From assembly GCF_047948215.1 (NCBI RefSeq), contig NC_134455.1, positions 106,968,495 to 107,032,494 of the forward strand: DNA of 64,000 nt. Reading direction: 5' to 3'. This stretch comes from Lycorma delicatula (taxonomy: Eukaryota; Arthropoda; Insecta; Hemiptera; Fulgoridae). Shown in pieces: positions 12,147-23,464 of the stretch (position 1 is the first letter of the stretch; every line of letters begins with the position of its first letter). The translations under genes were made by a program, and so were the position numbers. The notes under the pieces were generated by a model that worked only from the letters and a program-made list of their open reading frames with translations, was not told the DNA's origin and searched no databases.

Positions 12147-13803
12147 TTTCTATAATAGAAATATACCAGTCGCAATATTTCTCGATGTGCGGAACACGTT
12201 CAACCATCTCAGGTGGGAGTCTATCTTCCGGGCGCTGAGGGGGTTGAGTGTTAGTAGCTACCTGAGGAGGATAGTACAGGATTACCTCAACAATCGGCGA
12301 CTTGTATATAGGCTGAGGTATAACGAGCTGTGGTTCTGATCTACGCGTGGGGTGCTCCAGGGCTTGCTCTCGCCACCCCTCCCGTAGAACGTGGTCTATT
12401 ATGAGGCACTTCAGCTACGTTACCCGGGAGGAGTGACTCCCTTTGCCTACGCTGATGATTTGGCTATTGTGGTGATGGGGAAGACTGAGGCGGGGGTGAA
12501 CGCTGCTATAGCTAAGATCGTAAGATGGATGACTGAAAATGGATTGCAGCTCTTCTGAAGAAAATCTGTGCTCGTCCCACTGGCGGGGAAACGGTTGCTG
12601 GCGCCCATCGCAATCAGCATCGAGGAAAAAGTGGTCCAGTCGCAGGAAACCACCAAGTACATGGGAATGTGGCTGGACCACAAGCGATCGTTCGTTCACC
12701 CACCATGTGAAAGAGGTTAGCGAGAAAGCGGGACGAGGCGTCTGGCCAGGCTGCTGTCGAACATCAGCGGACCACGAGCATCGAAAAGAAGGCTGTATGC
12801 AACCTGGTCAATGTAACACCTCTCTACGGGGTTCCGGCGTGGAAGAGAGCCATGGCCGTGGGGCGCAACAGGAGGTTCCTAGAGAGGGTACAGCGTTGCA
12901 TGGCCTTTAAGGTGGCATCAGCATATGCTTTAGTTCGACAGAGGCAGTGCTGATGATCACAGAGCAGCCACCTCTTCAGCAGCCGGCAGTTACTCGAGTG
13001 CTGGGCCACCGGGGAGTGCCCAAGGGGTACATACATGCGGACCTTTTCCGAGATTGACAAGCTAGCTGGGATGCGTCCAACATGGTCAGGTGGACGCATC
13101 GGAGGTTTTGTAAGTTGAACTACTGGCTCACGCATTTCCTGACCGGCCATGGTATCTTCGGCGTCTATCTGTGTGGTAGGAAGAGGGCGGATGACCTCTA
13201 CTGTCGTTACTGTGGCGACCCGGATACCCCAGGACACGTGGTGATCTGGTGCTCGCAGTGAGTGGGATGAATACCGCCTAGCTTGCTCGGCCATTACCGG
13301 ATCGCTGAGCGATCCGGTAATGGATCTCAGTGGAGAACGTCATCGCCACTATGTTGCAGAGCTCCAAGAGTTTTGATACTATCGCAGGGTTCGTAGCGAG
13401 TGTTCTTCAGGAGAAGGATCGGGAGCTTGGAGATGAGTGACAGCCCTCTGCGGAGCTGCCGTTCACACGTGCTTGCACGAGTGGGCGGTAGCGATGAGGC
13501 ACGGGACTCTCATATCCCCGTGAGAAGACCGAGTCCCGGCGGGGATGCCCCACTCGGGTGTCCCCGTTAGAGGCATTGTCATAAAGACCGAGTCCCGGCA
13601 TCCAGAGTGGAGACTCAGGGACGGTGTAGTCAGGCCTGGTGAATCCTACTCTGAGAGTTTGAGGCGGGCGTAAAGTAAAATCCGACTGGCGGGCCGAGAC
13701 GTGGAGCCCCACATTTCGTAAAGGAAACTCTCCTGGGCAGTGTAATACTTAACTGCAGGATCCGGCCCGGATGAGAAGGTAAAAAAAAAATTATAATAAA
13801 AAA
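12147..13803 (+). pseudogene. R1-like LINE, 5'-truncated, with RT core and poly(A) end
   Basis: This reverse-transcriptase retrotransposon relic enters within the RT domain. The first frame (12115-12339) carries FLDVRNTFNHLRWESI, the RT motif with the first catalytic Asp. A PQG-like block follows at about 12345-12380, and FAYADDLAIV gives the YADD catalytic box at 12448-12459. Further on are a TKYMGMWLDHK block, then KLNYWLTHFLTGHG (about 13110-13155) and the zinc knuckle CRYCGDPDTPGHVVIWC (about 13200-13255). The 3' UTR contains AAGACCGAGTCCCGG-type repeats (about 13523 and 13584) and ends in an A-rich tail at 13780-13803. Several frameshifts and stops make it inactive. Minus-strand frames over it are shadows. 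Confidence 0.88.
13291..13323. repeat. Perfect palindrome, 16-bp arms, 1-nt loop
   Basis: CCATTACCGGATCGCT (13291-13306), G, then the exact complement (13308-13323). It lies in the LINE just downstream of the zinc knuckle, comparable in position and character to the palindrome in the 8.6-kb LINE. Confidence 0.92.
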
Positions 13804-14585
13804 AATAAATAAACTACTTTCGTACAGTAGTAAAATTTTAACAGTACTTATATTTCAAAATTGTATCGTTTCTTAGTAAGTAAATATCATGATTAGCTCT
13901 TAATTTAAATCATCCTGTTACGTTGTATGTCTTATTAGGCTTTTAATATATAGCTGTCTTAAAGTCATAACATCAATTTCCAAAAATATTTTTTCGCTCG
14001 AACAACGTCTACGGTTATTTAATAAGTTTTTGATTATCATTTTTAGCATTATACAACAAGTGAAAATCATAAGTTTCTCCCAACTGATAAACTATATTGT
14101 AATATTGACTGTAGAAATGCACAAAATATCAATTTTATTTCACTTATCTATTAATTTTATTTTATAAAATAAGTAAGAGGTGAATTTCAGTTTTTTTTTT
14201 TTTAAATGAACTAAGTGTGGACCTCCCATTTTAAATTTTCATTTATAACAATGCAAATATATTTTTGGCATTTAATTTTTTAATCACGGGGGATTTACAT
14301 GTAGAGGCACTGCTACAATCTAATGCAATAGTAGATTTCTTTCTTTCTGTGATTATCCTCTTAAAAAAACAACAAAAATTATTAGTTTACTTTTTTTCTA
14401 AATTTAGGATAAGGATTTTTAAGATCAGCCATTTCTAAATTGTCGGCAATCCCTTTTCGACAGTAGTATAACCCGATTCCCAGCTGTCATTTTCAAAGAT
14501 TAAAACGGTGTCGTCTGCGAATTAGATAATAATACTTTTTTCAATCCGTAGTTATCATTTACATATTTATTTTTCAGTCCATTTT
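13804..14585. other. AT-rich, nothing recognised
   Basis: No gene or repeat could be supported. Confidence 0.5.
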
Positions 14586-14682
14586 TATGTGATCAATATT
14601 ATGTAATCAACTACGTCATAGAATAACGATGGAGAAAATTTTAGATTAAAAATTCAATGGAATAAGATATTTGCCGACAATC

Positions 14683-14815
14683 GTGTCTGAATAGGTAGCG
14701 CCTCGGGATTTCGTGCAGAGATCCTGGGTTCGATTCCAAGTCACACATGGCATCTTTTCATACGCTACCGATTTCTACCGGGTTAATAGCCATTGCTGTT
14801 GAAAGAGTAAGAATT
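14683..14815 (+). repeat. tRNA-derived SINE, family S1, copy a
   Basis: The head resembles a tRNA gene: an A-box-like TGTCTGAATAGG and a B box GGTTCGATTCC at 14727-14737. The body has the family signature CTTTTCATACGCTACC followed by a CCATxGCTGTTGA block. Copies b (16001-16147), c (34372-34513, minus) and d (59708-59847, minus) share it. The 100 bp upstream (14590-14690) also matches the sequence upstream of copy b. Confidence 0.8.
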
Positions 14816-15096
14816 AATACAGTTTCCTGTTTTATTTGCTGATTTACTTTGTTCCATTTGCTGAACATTTTATTTTTGTAAAAACAAAATAGATTTAGAT
14901 CAATAAAATTTAATTCGGTAGTAGAACGTCGGATATAGATGAAGATATTTTATGTTAATTTCCTGCTGATATTAAGTATGTTCATTTTGAAACAGATTGC
15001 GTGCTATTTTGTTGATGAAAATGATTCTTTTATTATTTTAATCGGTTAGAATCTTAAAAAAAAAAAAAAAAAAATGTTATCTTAAAAATACCCTAA

Positions 15097-15659
15097 TAAA
15101 AGAAAATGTTAAAAGGAGCTGGTATTTCCTTTGAAGATTGATTTTTCATAATGTATGATGATATCATGTAATATTATTTATGGACCTAAAAATATGATTT
15201 TTAGGTCCATCGTATTACAGATTTCAGTCTTTATCACTGGCCTCCTGAAAGGATGTACATATTTTGATTAAAAATTGTGAGTTACTTAATTACCTTGAAT
15301 GTTTTAATTAAAATGTGTGTTATAATTATAACACAAAAGAACTGAATAAAAAAAAAACAATTAATATTGAAAAATTAAATACTAATCACAAATTAACATA
15401 AAATCGTGCTCATATATCTGAATGACCTTCTAAATGAAGAATATTTGTAGAGATTAAGATCTAAGTTAATAAAAGATTTTTTTTTTGATGATGCATGTAA
15501 CAAGTATGATAATAGGTAGCTCATATAATGAGGTCAGTCTTAGACAAGGTTAGTGAATAAGTTTCTAGGAACATACCGTAAATAATATTACATGATATCA
15601 TACATTATGAAAAATCAATATTCAAAGGAAATACCAGCTCCTTTTAACATTTTCTTTTA
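15097..15659. mobile_element. 563-bp MITE with 81-84 bp inverted ends
   Basis: The left end 15097-15180 and the reverse complement of 15579-15659 are almost identical, differing by one substitution and one 3-bp indel as far as I can align. Ends begin TAAAAGAAAATG. A TA target duplication is possible but cannot be separated from the repeat. There is no transposase. The interior contains a 14-bp-arm hairpin abutting the left arm (15180-15210) and a perfect 20-bp palindrome (15316-15335). High arm identity suggests a recent insertion or a strong foldback. The superfamily is not determined. Confidence 0.85.
15180..15210. repeat. Hairpin in the MITE, 14-bp arms, 3-nt loop
   Basis: ATGGACCTAAAAAT at 15180-15193, loop ATG, exact complement at 15197-15210, directly inside the left inverted end. 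Confidence 0.9.
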
Positions 15660-16000
15660 ATGCATATTTCAGTAATGGATTAGTGAAAAATTAATATTAA
15701 ATGCCGATGCAAAAGTGATATGGGATACAACGTTCTGAAATGTTATTTCGCACTATCATAAAATCCATAAAAATAGGATTAGATATTTTTTCTTTAATTA
15801 ATAAAATGTTTTTTTTTTATAAATTATATATATATATATGTATACACACATTAATTCCACTTTTCTAAAAAAAATAATTTTTTAACTCATTAAAATTTGT
15901 TATATTATTTTTTGATCAATTTATATTTAATCAACGTCATTGAATAACGATAAAAAATATTTTAAATTGAAGATTCAGTGGAAGAAGATAATCTCCTGAT

Positions 16001-16147
16001 CTCCGAGGCTGAGGAAATAACGTCTCAGTATTTTTTACGGAGGTTTCGAGTTCGAATACCGGTCAGGCATTTAATCTTTTCATACGCTACCAATCTCCCC
16101 CGAGACCATAGCTGTTGATGCTCGCTCTTTCATAACAAAAAAAAAAA
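16001..16147 (+). repeat. tRNA-derived SINE, family S1, copy b
   Basis: A B box GAGTTCGAATACC at 16048-16060 is followed by the S1 body signature CTTTTCATACGCTACC and a poly(A)-like end. Its upstream flank (about 15910-15995) resembles that of copy a (14590-14690). Confidence 0.75.
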
Positions 16148-16210
16148 TCATATAATTCAGCTTTACCATAATCCAGAATTTTAATTAATATTTGGTAGTC
16201 TGTCTTTTAT

Positions 16211-16893
16211 ACTTCCTTGTACGAAATAAAGGAAGCATTATGAACGAAAAATTATTTCGGTTTTAGATTTCAACGGAAATATCCATTTTGATCATCGCTG
16301 AATCCAATTTGACTAGTTTCGGCGTTACGTCTGTTCGGACGTAAGTATCTATCTCGCATAACTCAAAAATGATTAGCCGTAGGATGTTAATATTTTTGAA
16401 TTAGGACTGTTTTAACACCTAGTTATGCACCTTCCCTTTTGATTGCAATCGACTGAACCAAAAGTGTCCAAAGAAGCTCAAAATCTCAAAAAATTTTGAT
16501 TTTGGACTTTTTCTTAACTGCAGTAATAAGCCCTCTAACTATATTTGATAAGTAGTACTTATTTTTATTGGTTCAGAGTTGTAGCCAAATGAAATTTTAA
16601 CTAATGAAATATTTAAGTCTTACAAGAGGAAGGCACATCGGTTCAAATCAAACTTCATCTCCTTGTTTTTTTAACTTTTTTAATTTAAATATAGTCATTT
16701 ATTAATAATTATTAACTTCCTATTGTAAAACAAAATTACAATATATAATAATTCAATAATAAAAATTAAAAAAAAAATTAAAACGTATAAGAAGTTATTA
16801 ATGAAATAAAATTTTATGTAATTTTCATTTAATAAAAAATGGGTATATGTAATTTAATAGGCGTACAAGGAAGTCTTGTGGTGTCCACATCAG
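16211..16893 (+). repeat. Repeat family A, copy 1 (about 680 bp)
   Basis: The element begins ACTTCCTTGTACGAAATAAA and ends with a CGTACAAGGAAGT block followed by GTGGTGTCCACATCAG. The two ends therefore share a 13-bp inverted terminus ACTTCCTTGTACG, and both ends can fold. The internal order of blocks is shared by all copies: a CATTTTGA/CTAGTTTCGGCGT block, a TACGT-rich variable patch, GATTAGCCGTAGGATG, TCCAAAGAAGCTCAAAATC, TTAACTGCAGTAATAAGCC, then a tRNA T-arm-like GGTTCAAATC near 16640, and an A/T-rich tail. No coding capacity. The superfamily is unknown. Confidence 0.85.
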
Positions 16894-16894
16894 C

Positions 16895-17042
16895 TTTTTC
16901 TGTTTAGCCTCCGGAACCACCGTAAAGTAATACTTCAGAGGTTGAATGAGGATGATATGTATGAATGTAAAAGAAGTGTAGTCTTGTACAGTCTCAGGTC
17001 GATCATTCCTGAGACATGTGGTTAATTGAAGCCTAACCACCA
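16895..17042 (-). repeat. SINE family S2, 3' part of a split copy
   Basis: The block begins at CTGTTTAGCCTCCGG and runs through GATGATATGTATGA, TGTACAGTCTCAGGTCG and CAACCACCAAAGAAC, all shared with the S2 copy at 39527-39815. It stops at the LINE insertion 17045-17536 and resumes beyond it. Confidence 0.8.
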
Positions 17043-17044
17043 AA

Positions 17045-17536
17045 GAACATAGCTCTAGAAACTGGAATATGATTGGTAGGATGGTAGGCAGCAACATTTT
17101 GAAAAGGAAGGCGATGGAGGAAGTTGAAGAGGAAGAGGATGGTACATAATGGGATAGTGTAGGGTGTGGCTGGATAGCCCCGTTCATGAGGAGTGCAATC
17201 CTGAGGTGTCGCACTTCCGATGAGTGAACAGGGTTGAGTAGGAAGGGAAAGTTTAAAGACCGAGTCCCGATCGGAGGTCCCTTGTTTGGGGTACCTCTGA
17301 TTTGAGGCAGGCAAATAAAGACCGAGACCCGGTTAGGGGACCCCCTTAGGGATCCCCGATTTGAGGCAGGCAAATGAGAGGACCTAGTCCCAGCTGACCG
17401 GGTGGTTTTCCATACCGGGGACCGCGTAGACGGCTCCGGCATGGTCGCCCGGAAGGTTAGAGGCAATGGCACCCCTAGGACCGAGTGTGCTTCCTCGGCG
17501 GTTCCGGGCCTAGAGGGATGGGATAAAAAAAAAACC
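17045..17536 (+). mobile_element. R1-like LINE 3' end inserted in the S2 SINE
   Basis: A GC-richer block ends in an A-run at about 17525-17534, as expected for a 5'-truncated LINE insertion on the plus strand. Its 3' UTR contains imperfect tandem units starting AAAGACCGAGTCCCG or AAAGACCGAGACCCGG and ending TTTGAGGCAGGCAAAT (about 17254-17313 and 17314-17373). The same motif occurs in the 3' UTR of the 12.1-13.8 kb LINE. AAGAA-type sequence on both sides could be a target duplication. Minus open frames over it, including a 215-codon one, are shadows. Confidence 0.7.
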
Positions 17537-17540
17537 AGTT

Positions 17541-17690
17541 AAGAATTCGGGTATCCACGATCTAGTATTAAAATCCGTATAACTGCCTTTACTAGGATTT
17601 TAACCGTAAAACTCTCAACTTCCAATCAATAGGTGACGAGGCATCATTAGACCAACCCGGTGGGTTAATATTAGATAGTTTTCGCCCGAT
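17541..17690 (-). repeat. SINE family S2, tRNA-derived head of the split copy
   Basis: The sequence resumes at the CGGGTATCCACGATCTAG block, then the CCTTTACTAGGATTTTAACC region, which on the minus strand is the degenerate B box, and ends at AGACCAACCCGGTGGGTT. Together with 16895-17042 it makes one S2 SINE. Confidence 0.75.
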
Positions 17691-17730
17691 TTCTTTTACA
17701 ATTTGCTTTTAATACGTCTTTCTTTTAAAA

Positions 17731-17778
17731 CGATTTTCAATATCTTTCTCAATAAATTTAGAAAGATATTGAAAATCG
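17731..17778. repeat. Perfect inverted repeat, 19-bp arms, 10-nt spacer
   Basis: Arms 17731-17749 and 17760-17778 are exact complements starting CGATTTTCAATATC. No oligo(T) follows and there is no gene to terminate. Confidence 0.9.
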
Positions 17779-18422
17779 ATTTAGATGATATAATAAAAAA
17801 TAACTATGTAAAATGAGATCAGAATGTGAGGACTTTTGAGCTTCTACAAAATATAAAAAAAACCGGTTAGATTGCAGGAGGTTACTTAAGAAACGTTTGG
17901 TGGGAAGAGAATACAACCTAAATAGCGATACATCATATTACAGTAACTTATACTGACTCATATTACTGAGTATTTAAATAAATTTAAAAATAACTATCAA
18001 TGCATTCTCAGAAACCTTAGTCAAAATTGAACCTGAATTGATCGATGTATTTTGGTTTTCAGGTTCAATAAACTTCACTATTTTTAAACTGGTTGTCTTC
18101 GTGTGAGTAATACTAAATTATAAATTAACTAGCAGACCTTTTGTGAAATTTAATGTTAAATAATAATAACCGGATAATTCTTTATTTGTAGTGAACACTT
18201 CCCATTTTATTACAATCTGGAAATAATAAAGGGATTATTTATAAAATATTACCGGCATAATAAATTTTATTTATATTAAATAATATATACTTTAAAAAAA
18301 TGTTTTTTAATAGTTGAGTTATACAAGAACATTGCATTCTCTTAAATAATTCACATTCTCATGTATCAGGAAACCACACTACGATTGGCTAAAAACATTT
18401 TTGAACATTATTTCAAAGGGTT

Positions 18423-18680
18423 TCTACGCCCTCTGGCCGCTTTACGGCAAAATTTTCAACATTTTTCTAACCATGTTATAATATAGAGAGAACCAGTGTT
18501 CGCTCATATCTCAACTTAGAACTGAGGAAAATGTTGAATGAGGACTTATTAGGTGTGACTTGATTCTCCGAGCGTTTTAAGCTATTGCCATCGAAGTAGA
18601 TAAATTAGGTCTCAAGGTATTTTAATTTTCATGTTTTCAACATTTTCATACTATTTTATAATATTGAGATGGATATATAG
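18423..18680 (+). repeat. Repeat family F, copy 1
   Basis: This block matches 48300-48535 in inverted orientation. Landmarks are TCTGGCCGCTTTACGGC, GAACCAGTGTTCGCTCATAT and GGTGTGACTTGATT. Each copy contains a direct repeat of a TTTCAACATTTT...TTATAATAT unit near both ends (about 18450 and 18633 here). Non-coding, unknown family. Confidence 0.7.
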
Positions 18681-20039
18681 GCTTTAATAATAAATTAATA
18701 TAAAATAAAATCTTGATAAAATGAGATATTTCCCATTCGTAATTTATTTTTTATTGTTATTCATTGGTAATTAAAGAAACTTGTCTGTTGTTAGCTAGTA
18801 TTATCAAAAAATGTAAAACCGAAGTCATTAAATAGGAAGTAAAGGGTTTTAAGATTATACGAACCACAGGTTATCATTTTTTGATCGGACCAAACTAGCA
18901 ATGCTTTGGTATAAATAATCATCTTGAAGTTAAATATTTTTAAAGAGGTTATTTAATGCTATCAGTACATTATTATCACTCGATAAATTGACAATATAAT
19001 AAGTACAGATGACCAACTTACTAACAGAAAACTCATGCCTTTATTTCTCGGTAGTAGAAAATGTATTAATAGACCAAGTATACTGGGATCATAACAAGTT
19101 TTTCACCCTTACGTAAGAGAGAAAAAAAAAACAGCAAATACGTGATGTCACAAACAACCGGTTAGTTGTTTGGCAGCAGGAATTGCATAAGAATATTATT
19201 CATTTTATTGTTTAATAATCCTTGAGGCATATGAATATATTAACACCTCATAGAAGCGAATTACAAACCTATAAACATTAATAACAACATTTATAATATT
19301 GTAAAAATATACAACAAAAAAAAAAGCAAACACTTCTTAATACATATGAACACTATGAAATATATTAAACGCAACTGCAAACACAATAAAATCTAATGTT
19401 TTTCTAACTAAAATAAATTGGCAAACATATCAGCTAATGTCTGGAAAGTGAGCTGTTTTGTAGGATTTTCTACCATTTTACAGTAGTTGATTTCCAAAGG
19501 TAAACAGTAGTACATAGTAGTAACAGAGAAAATAGATTAATATAAAATTAATTAAAATTAAATGAGCTTGGTTTGTTATTCGAATTAAATAGCTTTTTGT
19601 AACAAATTCTAATGGAATTAGGGATTAAAACTATAAATATGTATACGGAACCATTTTTCTTCATATTTAAAATTATCGCTTTAATCCAGAGGTAATAAAA
19701 TTTAATTTTTCAGTTATTGTTGAGACTGTTAATGAGTATAATACCATATTCAATTTTTTAACATATATATTTATACAATTTGTCATTAAATATTCAGTTT
19801 TCTTTTGTCCTAACATAAGAATATTAGACTTTTTTAACTAACATCATTCCGGTAAAAAAAAAAAAAAACGTATTAAGATGACACAAAGCTAAAAAACGAT
19901 TAAAAGTGATTAAAAAAGATTCTGTTCAATAAAGTAACAAATTTTACTCTTAATTTTAAACCTATTCAAAAGTTTAAAAAAGCTGACAACAAAGTTATCA
20001 TACTTTTCTGGGTTTGGTAATTTTTTCTAATGCACTAGA
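18681..20039. other. AT-rich, nothing recognised
   Basis: No coding motif or repeat match was seen. Confidence 0.5.
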
Positions 20040-20910
20040 AAAATAATGATACTGAAAAAATTTTAAAAAGTTAAAAATTCGATATTTTTTATTTTTTCTG
20101 CTCCTTCACCCCAAAACTCACCACCCAAGAAATCTTTTTGATTCGTGCACCGTTAGTAAGGTAAATGGAAGAAATTTAAAAAGAAATTGCAGTAAAAACA
20201 TGTAAACCAATAAAAAGTTACCTAAGTTTATTTTTGGGTTGGGATGGGGTAAATTGATTAAATTTTATTGCAAATATTATTATTAAAACTTTATATAAAA
20301 TAAAAAGTGTTTTAACATTTAAAAAAAAAATAAATTTTAAACTGTGATCGCCTCCCAGCATCAATATTGTCCTCAAAGTAGTTTTTTTCTTTCTATTTGT
20401 ATTACTACTGTGATTAGGAAGGTATAAAAAATCGGTTAGAAATATGTTATAAATAAAAGAATAGACTTTTTCAATTTTTGAGGAAGAGGAGAATTTGAGA
20501 GCAAGGTTTTTCAAAAATGGTAAAATAAGCATGTATGCGTGTAGTGAACTCAATATAAAGTAGGATTATGTTTGCAAAATTTTGAGAAAAATGACACTAA
20601 AGAAACTATTTACTGAGCCATCTGTAGAATTTGACTCCAAATTTTTACCAAAATATTACCCCATATAAATGAGTCTCTGTACCAAAAATATCAATATGAT
20701 TGATTTATCCAAAATTATTAAGATTCTGACACGCCAACACACGGACGTTCGTACGTCCAAACGAACATTACCTTCCCTCCCCCCCAAAATTCTTTTGTTA
20801 TTGTTTGTGGTTCCTTGGTCATGAAACTTCAAAAACTTATCACGATTTTTTGACTATCATACCTTTCTCTTGCAGCATAGTTAAAAAGCTATTATGGCAG
20901 GAATGTAAAA
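20040..20910 (+). repeat. Repeat family E, copy 1
   Basis: This shares ordered blocks with 26640-27275, with the split copy 53815-54110/54988-55410, and with the inverted copy 21988-22565. Blocks include CAATATTGTCCTCAAAGTA, an AAAATCGGTTAGAAATAT-like stretch, GCATGTATGCG, CTCAATATAAAG, TTTTGAGAAAA, GAGTCTCTGTACC, and a terminal TTTTTTGACTATCATACC...GCAGCATAGTT. Non-coding; the minus 111-codon frame at 20218-20553 is not supported as a gene. Confidence 0.75.
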
Positions 20911-20989
20911 AGTCCGGCACAAAAAGTAATAAAATGTATTCTTTTCTGTTTTTAATTATATTAAGAAGTTAAAAAAATAATACCTTTTT

Positions 20990-21668
20990 ACCTCCTTGTA
21001 CGAAATAAAAAGGAAGTTAACTTACTAACTTAAGTAAATTGAAGTAACTTTTTGACAAGTTTCGACAAGTTTTGACAAGTACAGACAAGTGATGTCTGTA
21101 CGTATGAGCGTATGAACTTACGTACGTATGTATCTCACATAAATGAAAAACGATTAGCCGGAGTATGTTGAAATTTTAATTTAAAACTGTTGTAACATCT
21201 AATTGTGCACCTCTACTTTTGATTACAATCGCTGAACCAAAATTGTCCAAAAAAGCCCAAAATCCTAAAACTTGGATTTTGAACTTTTTCTTAACTGCAT
21301 TAATAAGCCTTCATTGAAAGCTTTTCAACGATATATAATAAGTGGTACTTATTTTCATTGGTTCCAGAGTTATAGCCAAATAAAATTTTAATTAATGAAA
21401 TATTTGGATCTTACAAGGGGAAGGGCGCATCGGTTCAAATCCGACTTCATCTCCTTTTTTTAAATTTAAATATGTTGATTTATTAATAATTATTAACCTC
21501 TGATTGTAAAAAAAATGGTACAATAAATAATAAATCAATAATAACAATAAAAAAAGAAAAAATATCAAAAGTTATTAATGAAATAAAATTTTATGTACTT
21601 TTCATTTTAAAAAAATGTGTACATGTAATTTAATAGGCGTACAAGGAAGTCATGTGATGTCCACATCA
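20990..21668 (+). repeat. Repeat family A, copy 2
   Basis: The 5' end reads CCTCCTTGTACGAAATAAA and the 3' end GGCGTACAAGGAAGTCATG followed by TGATGTCCACATCA. Near 21432 the sequence TCGG-TTCAAAT-CCGA forms a clean 4-bp stem with a 7-nt loop like a tRNA T arm, with the Pol III B-box consensus GTTCAAATC. The variable patch near 21050 has tandem GACAAGT units. Confidence 0.85.
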
Positions 21669-21987
21669 CATTTTTATTTATTAATTAAATTCAACTTTTT
21701 AAGTTGGCACCATATTACTAGTTTAATAATTGCCTTTTTCCGAATTCTAAAAATCAACAAAATTAAAAAAATAACTGAAAAAAATTATTATTATTATTGT
21801 TTTTTTTTTACAGCGGTTATTTCATTTTTTTATTTTAAATTTAATAAAATCTTTGTACTAAAATTGTGTGTGTATCTTACGTTTGTAAACATTTTCATTC
21901 AATCGGATTAATTATTATTTATTTTATAAATTAAAGCACTTATTTACTTACTTACTTACTTAACTTCAAGCAATTACTTTCCTGACC

Positions 21988-22565
21988 ATTATAGCTCTAG
22001 AATTATGCTGCTATAAGGAAAATATGGTAATTAGCAAAAAAAGGGTAAAGGTTGTTTTGCATTTTTCAAAGTTTCATGTCCCATGGACCACAAAGAACCA
22101 AAACGTAGAGGGATAATTTTCGTACGTATGTGTATTGGTGTGATTGAAATTTTTTATCTTTTAACTGGGTTAACTGATTTTGACGATATTTAGCACAGAG
22201 ACTCGTTTATATTGGGAAATTTGTCAGTAAGAGGTCAATATCCTCAGATATTTACCTCAAACTCATAGATAAGTGGATAGAGAGATGGAACAGATAGTTT
22301 CTTTGCGGTCAATTTTCTCAAAATTTTGCAAACATAACCGCACTTCATATTAAGCTCAGTACATGCGTACACGTATATCTTACCATTTAAAAAAATTTCC
22401 CCATATTCTCTCCTTTTCCAAAAATCTAAATAAAGCTATCTTTTTATTTATTGCTTATCTTTTAACTGAATTTTTTTATGCTTTTCAAAGCATAGTAATT
22501 ATGCAAGCGGCCCCAAAAAGATATTGTAGGGGAAAAATTGGGTGTGGAGGAGGTAATCTTGGTTT
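21988..22565 (-). repeat. Repeat family E, copy 4 (inverted)
   Basis: Reverse complement of the E blocks: it starts with the CTGCTATAA/GGTAATTAGC end, passes the GAGACTCGTTTATA and AATTTTCTCAAAATTTTGC blocks and AAGCTCAGTACATGCG, and ends near the AAAAATTGGGTGTGGAGG block. It lies 320 bp from A copy 2. Confidence 0.7.
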
Positions 22566-23464
22566 AAGAATATAGATTTTTTTGAGTTCTTTGAAATATA
22601 TTAGTTTATTTAAATTTTTAATAGTAACAATAATAATATTACAATAAAATTTCATCATAATTCACCTCTATTCCTAAAAACTAAGTTTTTAGGTAAATTT
22701 TTATTGGTTGTACATCATTCAGTGGAATTTAATTTAACGTAGATATATCAATATGACATAGTAATTGATATAGTAAGTTCATAAATCAAAAAAATTTCAC
22801 AGGAGGCAATTTTTCGATTGGCGGAGCAGAAACAATGCCAGAAAAGTATAACAACTTTGTTGTCATTTTTTTTTTAATATATTTTCTTACTCCAATTTCT
22901 ATGTAATAAAGAAAGGTTCTCTGGTAGTTTGGTTGTACATTTTTTTCAGATAGATTGACTAGAAGGTTTTTAAAAGATATATTGTTTACGAAGACGATTA
23001 ATTTTTTTTCATCATTGGACTTTTGCGGCATAATGATACTTAACTTGCTATCATTCTGGTATACAAAGTATTCTTAAGAATTCAAGAAAATTACTTTTAT
23101 TAGTAAAACATATTCACGCATTCCAACGAGCGTTAATAATGTTTGTTAGCAATCGTTCTATGTCACTTTATTTGGATTATTTTCTTATATACTAAAACTT
23201 CGATTTCTAAACATTGTGTTTCTTGCAAACCTTTTCAAAGGTTTAAAGTTTTTCGGGCTATCAGTATTTTAAATAAATATAAAACTAAAAACAGAATAAG
23301 ATAGAATAACCATATTAAAAAAAATATAATAATATAACCAAAATAATTGAGAAGAATATTTTAGAAAAAAGCAGTAAGTCCAAGAATACCAGCTCACCAT
23401 TCATCTGTACTACAAAAAATCTATTTCTTTCAAAATACAAAATTAAGATATCAGTAATTTGAGT
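22566..23464. other. AT-rich, no gene; one short palindrome
   Basis: Only a perfect palindrome at 22673-22693 stands out (CCTAAAAACT, A, complement). The minus frame 22786-23031 has no motif. Confidence 0.5.

Noticed and set aside
12824..13294. 156-codon minus-strand open frame
   Set aside because: Exact antisense shadow of the R1-like LINE C-terminal coding region, where plus-strand motifs are clear.
16211..16893. Repeat A as a Helitron, because of hairpins near its ends
   Set aside because: No 5' TC and no CTRR after the hairpin, and the two ends share an inverted 13-bp terminus, which Helitrons lack.
16825..17472. 215-codon minus-strand open frame, the longest in the window
   Set aside because: It runs antisense through a SINE, a LINE 3' UTR with tandem repeats, and the end of repeat A. 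Its composition follows those repeats and it shows no domain.
17731..17778. 19-bp-arm inverted repeat as a transcription terminator
   Set aside because: No gene upstream and rho-independent terminators do not apply in nuclear DNA; kept only as a repeat.
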